Positions 62,660-64,000 of a DNA stretch of 64,000 nt are shown here, one piece after another. Both the position numbers and the translations under genes were made by a program. Each line of letters starts with the position of its first letter. The first letter of the stretch is position 1. Under the pieces are notes generated by a model. That model worked only from the letters and a program-made list of their open reading frames with translations, was not told the origin of the DNA and did no database searches. Source of the DNA: Siphonodentalium dalli (Eukaryota; Mollusca; Scaphopoda; Gadilida; Siphonodentaliidae); assembly GCA_032622095.1 (NCBI GenBank), contig CP136069.1, forward strand, positions 189,465,122 through 189,529,121. Reading direction: 5' to 3'.

Positions 62660-64000
62660 GGCCGGATTTAATGTACAGTACCATTCTAACTCACTGAGAT
62701 GTATAATGGCCGGATTTAGTGTACAGTACCACTCTAACTCACTGAGATGTATAATGACCGGATTTAGTGTACAGTACAACTCTAACTCACTGAGATACAT
62801 AATGGACGGATTTAGTGTACAGTACTACTCTAACTCACTGAGATGTATAATGGACGGATTTAGTGTACAGTACCACTCTAACTCACTGAGATGTATAATG
62901 ACCGGATTTAGTGTACAGTACTACTCTAACTCACTGAGATGTATAATGGCCGGATTTAGTGTACAGTACAACTCTAACTCACTGAGATACATAATGGCCG
63001 GATTTAGTGTACAGTACAACTCTAACTCACTGAGATGTATAATGGCCGGATTTAGTGTACAGTACCACTCTAACTCACTGAGATGTATAATGACCGGTTT
63101 CAGTGTTTAGTACAACTCTAACTCACTGAGATGTATAATGACCGGATTTAGTGTACAGTACCACTCTAACTCACTGATATGTATAATGGTCGGCTTTAGT
63201 GTACAGTACCACTCTAACTCACTGTGATGTACAATGACCGGATTTAGTGTACAGTACCACTCTAACTCACTGTTATGTATAATGGCCGGATTTAGTGTAC
63301 AGTACCACTCTAACTCACTGTTATGTATAATGGCCGGGTTTAGTGTACATTACCACTCTAACTCACTGATATGTATAATGGCCGGATTTGGTGTACAGTA
63401 CCACTTTAACTCATTGATATGTATAATGACCGGGTTTAGTGTACATTACCACTCTAACTCACTGATATGTATAATGGCCGGATTTAGTGTACAGTACCAC
63501 TTTAACTCACTGATATGTATAATGGCCGGGTTTAGTGTACATTACCACTCTAAATCACTGAGATGTATAATGGACGGATTTAGTGTACATTACCACTCTA
63601 ACTCACTGAGATGTATAATGGTCGGATTTAGTGTACAGTACAACTCTAACTCACTGAGATGTATAATGGGCCGGATTTAGTTTACAGTACCTCTCTAACT
63701 CACTGAGATGTATAATGGCGGGATTTAGTGTACAGTTCCACTCTAACTCACTGAGATGTATAATGGCCGGATTTAGTGTACAGTACAACTCTAACTCACT
63801 GAGATGTATAATGGCCGGATTTAGTGTACAGTACCACTCTAACTCACTGAGATGTATAATGGTCGGATTTAGTGTACATTACAACTCTAACTCACTGAGA
63901 TGTATAATGACCGGATTTAGTGTACAGTCCAACTCTAACTCACTGAGATGTATAATGGCCGGATTTAGTGTACAGTACAAGTTGTACAACTCTAACTCAT
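62660..64000. repeat. 2355-bp higher-order repeat in array 3, second copy (partial)
   Basis: Second copy, cut by the window end. It differs from the first by only scattered single bases (for example GGATTTAATGTACAG near 62665, and GTGTACAG for GTTTACAG near 62910). Confidence 0.85.

Larger units (their letters stand above)
58169..64000 (+). repeat. 48-bp satellite, third array (continues past the window)
   Basis: Same monomer and orientation. It lacks the TIR element. Characteristic variants are GAGATACATAATGG, CTGTTATGTATAATGG, GGATTTGGTGTACAG and two GCCGGCAGTGTACAG monomers (59070, 59115) that lack the ATTT. The array is still running at base 64000. Confidence 0.95.

Noticed and set aside
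22830-64000. CENP-B box or telomeric repeat in the satellite
   Set aside because: I looked for the TTCG....A..CGGG pattern of the CENP-B box and for TTAGGG tandem runs; neither is in the monomer. A centromeric role is therefore not supported by a motif, only possible by structure.

Overview
This is a eukaryotic, repeat-dominated window, almost certainly from a metazoan and probably a marine invertebrate such as a mollusc. The reasons are an animal-type 18S/28S rRNA fragment, AT-rich non-coding DNA, fragments of a non-LTR retrotransposon (LINE), many microsatellite-tailed dispersed repeats of a kind I associate with molluscan genomes (recall, not a search), and about 31 kb of satellite DNA. 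I find no intact host gene, no tRNA and no prokaryotic gene organisation. Nearly all open reading frames are chance products of repeats.

Layout. (1) 1-2822: a nested tandem duplication with six copies of an exon-like block on the minus strand. (2) 2922-4396, 6476-6523, 16338-17785 and 18636-19310: dispersed elements that start near CTAG and end in a CA-rich tail plus an AATATATAATAGA-like terminus; several are packed with AAGGTCA motifs in hairpins. (3) 5092-5546: a chimeric rRNA pseudogene (18S V4 entry followed by 28S D3-like sequence). (4) 8935-10040: a tandem repeat whose units centre on an 18-bp palindrome. (5) 10141-11300: two foldback (hairpin) elements. (6) 19481-20251: a 771-bp element with 30-bp terminal inverted repeats. 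(7) 21010-21178: two tandem hairpins. (8) 22509-22852: a palindromic element whose right end grades directly into the satellite.

(9) 22830-46306: the main 48-bp satellite array. Seven copies of a 196-bp element with 35-bp terminal inverted repeats are embedded in it and mark higher-order repeats, including two adjacent blocks of 5929 and 5938 bp. (10) 46307-50690, 50775-52359 and 54091-58168: three copies, two long and one short, of a segment that carries half of the palindromic element and a 5'-truncated LINE on the minus strand. (11) 52360-54090 and 58169-64000: two further satellite arrays, the last running off the window with its own 2355-bp higher-order repeat.

How the parts relate: 17 bases of the satellite monomer match the end of the palindromic element exactly, both at the left border of array 1 and in all three copies of the 46-58 kb segment. 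The simplest reading (inference) is that the satellite arose by tandem amplification of that element's terminus, later took in a second TIR element, and was spread by unequal exchange together with the LINE-bearing segment. The 48-bp monomer is a multiple of three and its common form is stop-free in one frame on each strand, which explains the long repetitive ORFs without requiring a protein.
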